The notes under the pieces were generated by a model, which was not told the DNA's origin, made no database searches, and saw only the letters and a program-made list of their open reading frames with translations. A program made the position numbers and the translations under genes. From Tiliqua scincoides (taxonomy: Eukaryota > Chordata > Lepidosauria > Squamata > Scincidae): a DNA stretch of 64,000 bases. The first letter of the stretch is position 1; every line of letters starts with the position of its first letter. Below are positions 22,019-33,288 of this stretch, in pieces. The stretch lies in the NCBI RefSeq assembly GCF_035046505.1, contig NC_089821.1:174562031-174626030 (forward strand), in the 5' to 3' direction.

Positions 22019-23660
22019 GTCATTGATTTGAATGACACAGTTCAGCATTTTCTCACATGAAAGTTCATGGAATGTAAATGTGCACCACTTTGGCTGGATT
22101 GTGTCCCCTGCTATTTTGGTTTTCTTTACCAATTAAAAATTCTTACAGCTAATGCATATATTAAGAAAATCTAAGAGCACTGACAGGCTAGGTAACACAT
22201 AAATCATTATGGTCTTACAGTGTTGAAGATGAGTGTTCTGTTTTTCAGAAACTATCTTTCAGAACTGGAGGCATCACAGACTGATAAGGCATTGCTGCTG
22301 CTTTTAAATAACTTCCTTTGCAGTTACCATGATTAAGCTATGAATTATTTTATTGACATGCCTGAAAAAAATAAGAGGATGCAATACCCACCTGCCAATT
22401 AACAAAGAAGGGTCAATACTGGCATGGCACCAATTTAGTCCCAGTCTACCTTTCTGAGCCTAGATTGTCTTAAGACACAAAACTATCCTTCCTGGCATCT
22501 TATCCTCAATAAGCATATTTTGAAATCATTTTACAGTATGCCTCATCAAGCGGCTGCTTCATTTCTGAGAGCTGTGTTTGGATTTACTGCTGAATCCAAT
22601 TACAGTATATTATCATAAAAAGCATCAAAGTGAAAATTATTGATGGTGCTTGTTTAGCAAGCGTGCAACTGTTAATCCGAAATATAAATATTTTAATGGT
22701 GTGATTTCTCACCATTACAGATGAGGAAAGAGGCATAAGGCTTGTAACATAGCATGAAAAACCACATCAATTCAAAGAAAACTTGTTTGCTTGGGGAAAA
22801 AAAATGCTTTCAGTGACATATGAGTGAACTTTAAATCTGCACATTATTTATTGCCAATGATTACCTCTGATTGGGACATAGAGGAAATAAGTGGTGTGCA
22901 GGAATATGCACTAAAAGATGCAGACTTATTTCATCTCGAAAATTACAGCATCTAAGGAAAGAGTTAAGGAACTGTTTTCTCTAATGAGAATTGACATTTA
23001 TTTTGCGGCAATGAGTACTAGGAATCTGATATGTCTCGGTTCTCTCTCTGTTGGGATCCAGCATCATACAATTCAGTTCCTATTGTCTGTGGCCTTCACA
23101 AAAAGTTGTCGTGACTAACGAATTCTTCACTGCAGGATTTGCCTTGCTTCCTTTGAATATGCATTTTTTAAATCAGCAATTCTTTTTTTAACTGCTACCT
23201 GGACAGATCATATTGAAGATCATCTTTTAACATTCTACATGAAGGTCACCACTAAGGATCATTGGGAGGTTTGGAGTGAAATGTGCATATGCTGAAATGT
23301 TTCTTTCTGTGATCCAGGAGGTGTCCAGTTTACGGATCATTGTTCAGAAGCCATGGTGGTTTGGAAGAGGATGAACACACCGAAGTTTAGTGGGAACCCA
23401 ATGTGCCTTGATGGTACCAATTAGCTGCTATGTGGGACTTCCCCTCACATGAAAGAGGACATTGTCCTTAGCATTGGCCCTTGCATAACTTTAAGAAGGC
23501 CATTTTGCCTGAGTAAACATGCACATAGTATCTACTTGCATTCACATTTCCTCATGCAACTAGAGATGTCCATGCAGAAGCCTACTTCCATTTATATATG
23601 GCCCTAGTTAGACTTGAGCAACTGACTGTATGGAGAAAGAGTGGAGCAGGGTGAATAATT
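22019..23660. other. AT-rich unique sequence
   Basis: A 1.6-kb stretch low in repeats. No exon found. It is among the better candidates in the window for conserved non-coding sequence, but I cannot test conservation. Confidence 0.5.
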
Positions 23661-23661
23661 T

Positions 23662-23790
23662 TCTTACTCTATTTGTTCATTTATTTGATTTCTATCCTGT
23701 CTTTCTTGGGAAAGAGGCTCACAATAATAATAATGATAATCACAATAATGCATTGCAGCATTAAACAGGTGACAAGACCAAAACACCTTG
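23662..23790 (-). mobile_element. LINE 3' end, minus strand
   Basis: Minus strand: GAGCCTCTTTCCCAAGAAAG, GACAGGATAGAAATC and an AAATAAATG tail, with short AAT repeats beside it. Confidence 0.5.
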
Positions 23791-23801
23791 GCTGATCATC
23801 A

Positions 23802-24320
23802 CAGCCCAATCCTAAGGGATGCTTACACTGTTGGAACAAGCATTCTGGCAGTATAAACCGCTCTACACAAACACAACAGTGCCAATGAACATGAACTGGC
23901 CACCACCTCAATCAGCAAACCACTGAGTCTGCATAATGACAGAGAGTGAATGCCTGCCACCTTGGGTCAGTTCATGCAGGGGTTGGGAGGGAAGGCTCTG
24001 CTGCCTGACAGCCCAATCTTATCCACACTTTCCTGGGGGTAAGCCCCATTTACTCTAATGGGACTTACTTTTGAGTAGATTTGCATATGATTGGACTGCA
24101 AATAGGTGTACTTCGAACTGCACCAAAGATTTAACCCCCTTCCTTTTCTCAATCAACCCTCCTCCCCACCACAGTCTCTGCCCCGTTCTGCCCAGCTCTT
24201 CCTCCTGCCTGCCCTGTCTGCTGACTTACTGGTACCAAGGCTCATGGGAAGGCACTGGCAGCAGTGGCTGGGCTGTGCAAAATGGTGTGTTACCATTTGT
24301 GACAGCTGAAAAGCACATTG
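23802..24320. mobile_element. Class-B MITE split by a hairpin MITE
   Basis: Starts CAGCCCAATCCTAAGGG after TCA. A GGAACAAGCATTCTGGCAG segment and a pyrimidine-rich right half (24125-24230) follow, the two separated by the class-H element at 24009-24100. The right end near 24320 is blurred by a local duplication (caccaccgaatgtga at 24321 and 24359). Confidence 0.55.
24009..24100. mobile_element. Hairpin MITE, class H, inside a class-B MITE
   Basis: Ends CAGCCCAATCTTATCCACAC and, inverted, CAGTCCAATCATATGC, around GGGGGTAAGCCCCATTTAC. It interrupts the class-B element and is therefore younger. Confidence 0.8.
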
Positions 24321-25095
24321 CACCACCGAATGTGAGTTCTTAATGTGAGTTCTTAATGCACCACCGAATGTGATGCCCATAAGGTTAGTGTGTGTCTGTA
24401 CACATGTATAAAATGTAAAGAATAGATGACAAGACAACAGTTTATCCTCATTCAACCCTACCCAGGTTTGACTCTTAAGACGGCTGCAGAATTAACTCAC
24501 TTTACATGCATGTTCATGTTGTCATGACAGACCTCTCACCAGGTTCATTGAAACAGTTTCAAAGATTCCACAAGACTTTAAAGAGTTTTGGTTCAGGCTT
24601 AATAGAGTAGACTGAATAATCTGCCACATATAAATGACCTGTCAAATCCCATCTCTTTTCTTTGCATAGAATGCCTACAGGTATATTATGATTTTATTGG
24701 ATGTACTTATATTATTTGATAAATTCTCCTCCTTCCTCCTCAGTTTACATACAGTAGATTGCTATGAAAAATATGCATAACAAAGATTGGTAAAATAAAT
24801 ACATTGGCATGATTTCAGATGACACAGGCTTAATCGTTTTGTAATTTGATGACTGGGGCATGGGTGGGAGAAAATGAGTCTATAACTCAGGAGCCTCAAA
24901 CTAATTGAGGTGCTTAGCTTTAGACAGGGATGAACTTGATTTATGACTCAAGTTGTAGTGTTAAGAAGAGTTACTTACAGGCAACTGACACACAAATCCA
25001 TAGAATTTAGGACCTGAGTATATATTCAGGAGGATCAAATGTCAGTGCTTTTTGTAGATTATACTAGTTGGGCTGAGAGTGGAGAAATCACTTGA
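24321..25095. other. Unannotated sequence with a small tandem duplication
   Basis: tgtgagttcttaa is duplicated in tandem at 24331-24356. The remainder is AT-rich and unassigned. Confidence 0.5.
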
Positions 25096-25099
25096 CACA

Positions 25100-25191
25100 C
25101 AGCCCAATCCTATCCACACTTTCCTGGGAGTAAGCCCCATTGACTCTAATGGGACTGACTTCTGCCTAGACATGCATAGGATTGGGCTGTA
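25100..25191. mobile_element. Hairpin MITE, class H, well preserved
   Basis: Ends ACAGCCCAATCCTATCCACA and, inverted, ACAGCCCAATCCTATGCATG, with GGGAGTAAGCCCCATTGACT in the middle. It is the clearest type specimen of the class in this window. Confidence 0.85.
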
Positions 25192-25195
25192 AATT

Positions 25196-25490
25196 GCTCC
25201 CCCACATTAGAAGCACTCCTTGCCCGTGCAGTGGTGCTCCTGGCCACTGTCACACCTGGAAGTGCCATGGTGAAAACCAGAAGTGACAATTTTTGGTCCC
25301 CAGAAGACCTTCTGAGGACCAAGGAGGCTGCGTGCAGCCTTCCTGGACTTCAGGAAGTCTCTGGGGGGGGGTGCTGCACTTAGGGGGCGGCCCTTGGATT
25401 GGTGTGCTGATATCAGCATGCCGACTGAGTGCATTGGGGGGACTGCTGGCAGACTGGGGGACTGGCCCTATTCCTCTGTGCAAAGAAATT
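25196..25490. mobile_element. GC-rich repeat fragment, probably hAT-derived
   Basis: The GTGAAAACCAGAAGTGAC segment resembles the interior of the 13885-14410 element, and a CAGAAGACCTTCTGAGGACC palindrome resembles sequence near 46435. No termini are visible. Confidence 0.35.
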
Positions 25491-25759
25491 TCTCATGAGG
25501 AGGCATTAAAAGATACCGTTTCCCACTTGCAACATGCAGCGACTCAGTTCAGGAAAAGCATGATTCTGTTGAATGTACAAAATGTTCTTGATTTCCAAGT
25601 AAACTTGTTGAGAATCACAGCGACAGACTGTCAAATATGCATTACAGATACGTAAGGAATTAATCTTAGTTTGGTCCTTTGGAAGCTTTAAGCAGGGATG
25701 GAGTAGGGTTAGTAAAATGTGTATCACTTCTCAGTGGACAATGTCTTGTACATTATTGA

Positions 25760-26246
25760 GAGCCCAGTCCTGTCCTTCCAACCCCTTCCCCTGCTGGTGC
25801 AACCACACCAAAAAAGAGCACACTATACCCAGCGAGGAGGTGGCTCAGGAGAAAGGAGATTCTTTCAGGCTTCAAAGGAGAAAGGAGATTTAAATCCTCT
25901 TATTCCTCCATCCGCAAACCTTCTGCTCTGCAGTGGGTCTTCTTGGACCTGCACCAACTCTTCAGCCAGTGCAAGTCTGAGGAGAGAAATGGGGGCAGGG
26001 AGGCTGCTCACAGAGAGGACGGGATCCAGTGCACATTATCACTGCTGGATCCACCCCGTCCCACAGCCTCTCTGTTCCCTTGCTGCTGCCTTACCTGCTC
26101 AGGAGGCCACGGGGGGGGGGGGGGGTTGGCAATGGATGGGTAGCACTGCCATGTCTTGTGGCAGTTCTCCTAGAATGGCCACCAATGGAGCCTCTTTCCG
26201 CTGTTGTAAATTCCTTCTCCCAACAGCCCAGAATATGATTGGGCTG
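25760..26246. mobile_element. Large MITE, class B (487 bp)
   Basis: Ends GAGCCCAGTCCTGTCC and, inverted, CAGCCCAATCATATTC, with TGA and TAA flanks. Contains GGTGCAACCACACCAAAAA, CTTCTTGGACCTGCACCAAC, a pyrimidine-rich stretch, a G-run (26110-26124), and GAATGGCCACCAATGGAGCC. The 176-codon ORF across it is repeat-derived. Confidence 0.65.
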
Positions 26247-26249
26247 TAA

Positions 26250-26526
26250 AATTATGATTCTTCCACATTCTCCATTTTACATGGTATTGACATAATCCTT
26301 TACACCCCCACCTAGAACTAAGTGTGGAGAAACAGACTCTGCTAAAGATGGCACCCCATGGCACCCCATTGGCCCCAAAGTTGGTGCAACAGTGCACCCA
26401 CCCACTTCTGTTCCACCTCCATTATGAGGCCAGATGTAACTCTTCCCCCTCTGACATCCACTGGGAACTGAAGATATGGAGTTGCTTTCTTCATGGTCTG
26501 CAAAGTTTCCATCTACACATTGCTTT
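26250..26526. other. Unannotated sequence
   Basis: No feature recognised. Confidence 0.5.
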
Positions 26527-26534
26527 GTGCAGAG

Positions 26535-26897
26535 TAGTGGTTCTCACACATTTAGCACAAGGACCCACTTTTTAGAATGAGAATCTGTCAGGACCCACCA
26601 GAAGTGATGTCATGACTGGAAGTGATATCATCAAGCAGGAACATTTTTCACAATCCGTGGCTGCAATTCTATCCACACTTACCCAGGAGTAAGTCCCATT
26701 GACTATCATTATGAAAAGAATACACATAGTAGCTTGTTAAAAGTTCAGGTCTGTAACATTTCCCCAAATGCAGTCACATCCCATGGTAGCATCAAGTCTC
26801 ATAGATTAAAAATAAAATATTGAAATGAATGGGGACCTACCTGAAATTAGCTTGCGACCCACCTAGTGAGTCCCAACCCACAGTTTGAGAAACACTG
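26535..26897. mobile_element. hAT MITE (363 bp) with a nested hairpin MITE
   Basis: Ends TAGTGGTTCTCACACATTTA and, inverted, CAGTGTTTCTCAAACTGTGG; flanks GTGCAGAG and GTACAAAG agree at six of eight positions. Direct GGACCCAC repeats near both ends (26550, 26590, and GCGACCCACC at 26850) fit hAT subterminal repeats. A partial class-H element lies at about 26663-26715. Confidence 0.75.
26663..26715. mobile_element. Truncated hairpin MITE, class H
   Basis: Begins GGCTGCAATTCTATCCACAC and continues through CAGGAGTAAGTCCCATTGAC, but the second arm is absent or diverged. Confidence 0.6.
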
Positions 26898-26905
26898 GTA
26901 CAAAG

Positions 26906-28700
26906 GGTTATGAAAAAGGACTGTTTTTAAATAACATTTCAAACTACCAAGAAAATGACCCTCTGATTTTACCAGGTATAGTAGTGAACAGAAAGGTCAA
27001 TTCCTCAGTTACTTCCAGCACAGTCCGTCTCACAACTGAGTTTGTGATGGGGCTCATTATCAGAAAGCTCTTACTGAGAGGCTAGAGCGGAAAGGCCTGA
27101 GATGCTCATTGTCCATCTCATTTGTCACACTTCTAAAGAGGTACTGCTTTTCACACTACCGAAAGGTACTTAAATTTGGCACTTACCATTTAACAGTCAC
27201 ACAAGACATTTTGTTTCATGTTGGAATCAATCCAGCCTGTGGTAGGCTTGAACAGGCCCTCTGAATGTGGCAACAGCTGTTTTTTATCCAGCGTGACCCT
27301 CCGCAAATCATCTTATAAATAGGTGTATTTTTTGACTCCAGAATGAATGCCCTTTACAACGTATTTGAACTGAGAAATAGTGACATCCAGGTGGTCTCCC
27401 ATTCCAACAGAACGTGAGTGTAACATCAGCAAACTTTTGCAATATTTTTCAATGTTATTAAGCAAGAGTGATTAGGATTGAAACACAATTGATCCATGAT
27501 CTGTTCCTGGCAATTAGTTTCCCAAACCCAAGCACGCCATTTAGCACAAGTGTTTCAACTTGCTGTGTTTTGTCAGTCCTGGGGGACTGTATTGACGAAG
27601 GGAAAGAAGCCAGATGTTGGAAGTCAGAATTGGAATGGCACTACTGAATTAGAATAGTATGCAAATACTGACTTGGTTTCTTCTTTAGCACCATCAGTGT
27701 TTAGAGAATTTAACAAGTCACTTAAGTGGCAACATTGCCAATTATTTGCTCACCTACTGGGACAAAAAACACCAGACTTTTACAATTCTGTTTGCAGACC
27801 TGCATATTAGCCTCCATTTTTGTCTGCTAAAACCTGGTGATTATTATTTAAGTGTTATTTATTTATGCATTGTGATTCCACCATGATAATCCATCTGTAA
27901 ACATATTCAAATTAAAGGATTGTGCCTTTCACTTTGGGATGCCGTTTTTCTTGCAAACTGTTACATTTTAAAGATACTATACAGCAAAATGTTTAATGGT
28001 TTATGTTTCATCATTGTCCCTCATTAAAAAATAAATCTAGTCCAACTGACAATTAATTGTTGTCTTTGGGTTAGACATCTTTGGTCTCTGTCAGTTGTAG
28101 AGTTGTGGGAGCAGAAGCAGGATGAAATCGTAATAAATACTAGAAAGAAGGGCATTTGCAGGATGGGACCCAGAAAAAATTGAAATGGAAAAGCTTTGAA
28201 GACACAGTTCCAAAACATATAACCACTACATAACAACTGAAATGCAAGCTCTTATTGTTGGGTATTTCTAATTTTCTAATCTCCAAACTGAAGACCGCTG
28301 CACAGTAAAAATGTGTTCGCTGTCCCAAGCAGCACTAGCTGTTTCACTGGTTTGCTGCTTTGTTCTCTAGCCATGTGGGCACAGGGAAGTTCTGGGCAGT
28401 CATGTCTGTGTCCCAGACATCCTGGTGCGAAGCCTGCTGGGATATCAGGCCATAAATGTCCAGAGAATCCCAATGCCCACATGGCTGAGGAATGAAGCAG
28501 TAGAGCAGCAGAATGGTAAGAGCTGCTCACAGAAGGAAGGGATTTGGGCAAATGCTGGATCTGACCCGTGGGCCAGGTTTCAACAAGCCCTGTGCTAGCA
28601 TTTTAAAAAAACAAACTATAATCTTAATATTGCAGTAAGTACAGTCCAATTCATTGTATTCACATGAATGCTTCTGTTTTCTTGTTCTATCTGAAGTCTA
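26906..28700. other. AT-rich unique sequence
   Basis: About 1.8 kb with few repeats. Short ORFs are unconvincing; no exon, RNA gene or transposon was identified. Confidence 0.5.
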
Positions 28701-28703
28701 GAA

Positions 28704-28830
28704 CAGGAGTGGCCAAACCTCTGCTCAAGAGCCACATGCTGTTCTTTGACTCAAAGTGCAGCTTGCAGAAATATGTTGCTAGAGCTCCTTTTTGCATCAC
28801 AATTAGTAGAAATGGTAAATAAGAAATTTT
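28704..28830. mobile_element. hAT left-end fragment
   Basis: Starts CAGGAGTGGCCAAACCTC then CAAGAGCCACATGC, a familiar hAT terminus. I did not find the matching right end within 500 bp, so it is truncated or interrupted by the GC-rich sequence after 28840. Confidence 0.5.
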
Positions 28831-29130
28831 CAATTTTCCAATCCCTTCCAGACCCAGTCCACCTCCTGGTCGATCCTTCTCCTACCTAAACTGCTCCCTC
28901 CCCACATCTGTTTCACCCTCACACCACCCTCTCCCACCCCCTGGGCCAGCACAAACTCACTGCACCTGGGGTTAGATCCAGCTTCCTTGAGCTGGCATGG
29001 GCTTCCACACCAGCTAACTCCTGAGTAGCTAACTCACCAGTTAACTCCTGAGTTGGTGAGAAAAGGCTTTGTGGCACTTTCGCAACACTTGGAAGCCAGC
29101 TCAGGGGGCCTGTGCTGGCTCAAGCCTCAG
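28831..29130. mobile_element. Class-B/C MITE fragment
   Basis: Pyrimidine-rich body (28840-28930) followed by GGGGTTAGATCCAGC, several CTAACTC variants and a GGCACTTTCGCAACAC module like the class-C right half. Confidence 0.4.
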
Positions 29131-29814
29131 TATATATGGCTTTGTGAACAACTCAGATACCTCATCCTCTTGAATAGCACTACCCCTTCATTCTACAGGG
29201 ATCTGCAGCTTCCAATGAATGGTACACAACTTTTGCAGTTTTGACTTGTGGTAGCTACATGGAGTGCACCGTTTCTAGAACACACATATTGCTGAATAGA
29301 ATGGTGACAGCTTGATGGCCTCTGGCAAGGGATGATCTGAGTGTGTTTGTTTGTTTGTTTAAGTCTGTGACATCTCATTGGCATACTACAGTAAGAGGGA
29401 GATTTATGCCAGAACTAAGTATTCCAGTTTGGGACAGGGACCAGATGCCATTTTCCAAATGAATACCATTACAGGCATTGTAGGATTTTTATTTTAAGAA
29501 CTCAGCATAAGCTGCCAGCACCCTGGATAGTTAAACCCACCCTCTTATCCATGTAATGTGTCCAAAATAAAGGGAATAGGAGAGAATACACTCACAACCT
29601 GATATATTTCCCTGAAGACTCCAAATTTGTTTCTCCCCAAATAACTTCAAGGCATTATTCAGCTAAATATTTAAATACACACCTTGTAAAATCCCCAGTG
29701 GAATGCATCTGCCAGTATTTTGTTACTAAAATAGCCCATGCATAAATTAAGCATGGAGGAGGTGTTTGGCAATTCAGCCTAATTGTTTCAAACTTTCAGT
29801 ATGAACAATGGCAT
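29131..29814. other. Unannotated sequence
   Basis: AT-rich; short TTTG repeats at about 29346. No gene seen. Confidence 0.5.
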
Positions 29815-29921
29815 TCTATATATAAGGATGTTTACTCCCTAAACAAATCTGTCCACAAACAGATTTGTTTAGGGAGTAAACATCCTTATATATATAGACT
29901 GTGAGCTCTGTCCACAAACAG
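29815..29921. repeat. Fold-back inverted duplication with a 38-bp arm
   Basis: Arm 29815-29852 is repeated in inverse orientation at 29859-29898 with a 6-bp spacer. The arms are identical apart from two extra bases in an AT run of the right arm. The 15-bp string tctgtccacaaacag spans the turn (29848-29862) and recurs directly at 29907-29921. The near-identity implies a recent event, and the layout is what replication template switching would leave. Transposon ends are absent. Confidence 0.9.
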
Positions 29922-30290
29922 TTCTGCCACAAGTATTTTTTTTAAACATAACATTTTTTTTCTTAGTTGTGAACGCCAATGAGACTGTGGCTAAAAATTA
30001 CACAGGCAAGGGCACACGTAATCCGAAATGGAATAAAACATGCATCGAAGAGTTATGTTTTTGTTACAGTTGACAAATATTGATCCGCAATTTGGGTTTC
30101 TGATTTCCACCGACAGAAGGCTTGCAGCATTAGTGGAAGGTAAACCTCTTCATTAGCCAGTAAACATATAAGTACTTTTAAAGTAAAACCACTATCTGGT
30201 ACTCCATAAACAGGATCTTGCTGCTGGAAAAAGATACATTGCATTAAAAAAAACACAACGGGTTTGAATTGGCTGCATATCCTATTGAAC
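29922..30290. other. Unannotated sequence
   Basis: AT-rich, no feature recognised. Confidence 0.5.
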
Positions 30291-30299
30291 ATTTGCTCC

Positions 30300-30442
30300 G
30301 GTTGGCAACCTTCAGTCTCGAAAGACTCTGGTATAAGCCTACAGCACCTGTTATTCCCAGGCAGTCTCCCATCCAAGTACTAACCAGGCCTGACCCTGCT
30401 TAGCTTCTGAGATCAGACGAGATCAGGCATGTGCAGGGTAAC
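30300..30442 (-). mobile_element. 5S-rRNA-derived SINE, minus strand
   Basis: On the minus strand about 100 bp match 5S rRNA from its GATCTCGTCTGATCTC region to CTGTAGGCTT, including the Pol III internal promoter blocks (AGCTAAGCAGGGTCAGG and GATGGGAGACTGCC). The first bases of true 5S rRNA are replaced by a GTTACCCTGCACATG leader. A 30-nt tail follows that ends GGTTGCCAACC. The insertion is flanked by the 10-bp direct repeat AACATTTGCT, as expected of LINE-mediated retroposition. Not a functional 5S gene. Confidence 0.85.
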
Positions 30443-30452
30443 ATTTGCTAGA

Positions 30453-31618
30453 AACACATTAAATATTACTCTGTGATATTGAAGATATGTTTGCATATAC
30501 TCTCAAATCTGTTCTGACAACGTACTGATGTACATTGGCTTTACAGATTTCTTTTAAGAAATGAGTTTCATTGTTGATCTATAACATTTTTCTCTTTTAA
30601 CATGCATACTTTTTTTAAATTGAGAGCAAACTGATGTATTGAAGCATATCCTCTCAAAATCTCCATTACATATCCTCTCATTGTCAATGAAACTGGAACA
30701 GAAAATAATTGTCATTCCCAAAAATTAGTTAGACGAGGCACAAAGTAATCCCACTCCTTCATTCCTAGCCTCAAGGAGGGCTACGGGTTTAAAAAAAAAT
30801 GTTCCCTTTCCATCTGTGTTCAACCTTCCATGTAAGAAATGAGAGATCAAGAAACAGTGGGCATTCTGTTCAAGTCCCTCCAGCGCTGTGACTCATTCTA
30901 TTCGCAGTTGTTTTTGCCCAAGGGGGCCCGGCTGCTAGTACTTACCACTTTCTTCTCTCTCTTCTGCATCAATGAAAAACAGCCAAGACTGAGACCCTTG
31001 TTTTCAACCATCTGGTCTCCCGTTGCAATAATAAAGAGGGAACAACTCTTTGAGGACTTAATTATTAAAAATGTTACATTTGGTCTTTATGCAAAAAAGT
31101 AGCTAGAGATATAAATCAAGCATTACTAAAGTTCATAACATTCAGAATGAACAGAACAGAAGGGAAATTATATAATCACATCCACGTTGAACATTACAAT
31201 GATGAATGTTACAAGCCACTCTCTGCCAGTCACTTTTTGACCTAATTACCATATCGCTTCTAATTTCAGAGAAAGATTGCCGTCAACTTTGGATAACGTC
31301 GTTTGTGACCATGGCCCCATTCCGCACGCCAAGAGAATAAGACGAGGCAAAATATTTGTTAACAAGGGAAATTATTTGGATTGATTATTCTGGGGTGGAG
31401 CACATGACTGGATGTGCTTTTAAACATGGGTTAACTTGTGCAGATGGGGGAAACTATTTTGTGTGTTGAGACCCTTTGTGGAGTCCAAGGCCACAGCTCA
31501 ATGGTTCAGCAGGGAAAGAGGAAGAAGAAGGTGAAGGTGAAAAGTGCAATACACCATATTGCAACACACAATTTTGTTACGGGGAAAATTTAACAATATT
31601 AGAGAAGGGAAATAAAAA
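30453..31618. other. AT-rich unique sequence
   Basis: The 87-codon ORF at 30839-31102 has no recognisable domain. No repeat or exon assigned. Confidence 0.45.
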
Positions 31619-31621
31619 TAA

Positions 31622-32340
31622 GAGTCCAATTCTATGCTTCAACCCCCTACTGGTGCAGCTGTGCCAAAAACAGGTGTGCTATATCCAGTGTAGGGGTTCG
31701 GGGGGCGGGGGTGTGTGGATTGAGAGGCTTCAGAGGGGAAAGTGGATAAATCCCTTTAACCCTCCTTAAGCACCCCACTCTGCAATGGGTTTCTTTGGAT
31801 GTGTGCCAGCGATTTCACTGGCACAGGTTCAAGGAAACAAAGGGGGTGGGGAGGCTTGAAATGGAGGAGATAGGATCTGGTGTATGCCATTGCTACCAGA
31901 TCCACTCCCTTCTGGCCCTGGTTCCTCCCCCTCAATTTCCAGAAACGCCCCAAATCCTCCCCCTCCCCCTCTGTCCCTCCCACTGTTCGCCTCTCGTCAG
32001 CAAATGGAGCCTTCACCACCAGCCTGCATGCGTGGCTGCCAGTGACTGCACTAGTGGCCTTGTCACGCTTGCAAGCAACTGTTACCCTGCACATGCCTGA
32101 TCTCGTCTGATCTCAGAAGCTAAGCAGGGTCAGGCCTGGTTAGTACTTGGATGGGAGACTGCCTGGGAATACTGGGTGCTGTAGGCTTATACCATAGTCT
32201 TTCGAGACTGAAGGTTGCCAACCTTCCTTCTAGCAGTGCCAGAGTGCTTGAAACCATAGTGCAACTTCTGCCTGGATCCTACTGGTTCTGCTAGTGGAAC
32301 ATGTGATCCTTCAGTGAAACCCAACAGCAGAGCAACGGGC
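31622..32340. mobile_element. Class-B MITE interrupted by a 5S-derived SINE
   Basis: Begins GAGTCCAATTCTATGC after TAA (31619-31621). It carries GTGTGCCAGCGATTTCACTG and its inverted partner, a pyrimidine-rich body and a GTCACGCTTGCAAGC module. The 5S SINE (32080-32223) lies in its right part; the sequence after it, to about 32340, may be the remaining end. Confidence 0.55.
32080..32223 (+). mobile_element. 5S-rRNA-derived SINE, plus strand
   Basis: Same structure as the 30300-30442 copy in the opposite orientation: leader GTTACCCTGCACATGCC, 5S body with intact-looking internal promoter blocks, CTGTAGGCTTATACC, then AGTCTTTCGAGACT, a five-pair hairpin with a TTCG loop, and GGTTGCCAACC. The shared leader and tail show that both copies descend from an established SINE and are not independent 5S pseudogenes. 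No clear target duplication here. Confidence 0.85.
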
Positions 32341-33050
32341 TGTTAGATGAGCACAGTACCAACTCACAATAGCAATAATTTCTGGTAACAACATCCTTCT
32401 AGAATTGCCAAATGTTATTAACCCCGAAATGGCATACACAGAGTATTAAGTTTCTAGCTGAATTCCTCCAAACATGAGTTCATCAGAGTATGCGCTGTAC
32501 TCCTGTCCTGATAGTTTTGTGAGCATCTGCAAATTGCAGGCCTTCAGAACAGAACAGTCTTCATTTATGTTTGAACAGGATGCACATGTTTGCCATCGAT
32601 CTTTTCATAAAAATATCTATATCTATAACACGGCAATTACAATGCCTTCAGGTTATAATTGAGATGGATTCAGCAATCCTTTTCAAACCTCCGGGCCCCT
32701 TTTGTCAGACATATGCCACCAAAAGAGTAGGCAAAGAGGCGATGAAGTAGAAATATTTGTACTTATGTCCTGCAGGCTACCCAAGTGCCCCCTCCACCAT
32801 AGGATGCAGCACACACCACTCCGGTGTTTGTGCATCAGTGCTGGTGGTGGGGGATAGAATTGGTCCTTACATACATTTAATCTTTATACAGAATTTTCAA
32901 ACATGACATACAATGGCCATTTGGCTCCAATACTTACATTTTGAAATCTACACCTGTGTGAGTGAGGGACTGATACAAACTTACTAAAAATATCCTCCAA
33001 CTAGTGAATACTTTATGCTAAAATGGTAACAGACCCTCTAAAAACACAGA
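32341..33050. other. Mostly unannotated; class-B fragment at 32745-32872
   Basis: 32745-32872 matches class B in reverse (GATGCAGCACACACCACTCC, ending GGATAGAATTGG). The remainder is AT-rich. Confidence 0.4.
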
Positions 33051-33054
33051 TTTA

Positions 33055-33288
33055 CAACACAATCCTATCCATGTCTACTAAGGTTACAATCCTATCCACA
33101 TGTTCCTGGGAGTAAGCCCCATTGACTATACTAGGACTTACTTCAGAGAAGACACACATAGGATTGGGCTCTTAGTTCTATTGTGTTCAATGAGACTTAG
33201 AGCCCAATCCTATGCATGTCTACTCAGAAGTAAGTCCCATTATAGTTAATGGGTCACTCCCAGGAAAGTGTGTATAGGATTGAGGCTG
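33055..33288. mobile_element. Cluster of three hairpin MITEs, class H
   Basis: Copy 1 (33055-33081, resuming 33175) is split by copy 2 (33082-33171), which is flanked by TAA and TTA. Copy 3 (33200-33288) starts right after TTA at 33197-33199, at the end of copy 1. Copy 2 has ends GGTTACAATCCTATCCACA and, inverted, GAGCCCAATCCTATGTGTG; copy 3 begins GAGCCCAATCCTATGCATG. Confidence 0.8.

Noticed and set aside
25719-26249. 176-codon plus-strand ORF
   Set aside because: It coincides with the class-B MITE at 25760-26246, and its poly-Gly stretch comes from a G-run.
32089-32190. Functional 5S rRNA gene
   Set aside because: The 5' end of 5S rRNA is replaced by another leader, a SINE tail follows the 3' end, and the related copy at 30300 has a retroposition duplication.
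33055-33288. CRISPR-like array of spaced repeats
   Set aside because: The repeats are palindromic class-H MITEs, nested and in both orientations, in vertebrate DNA.
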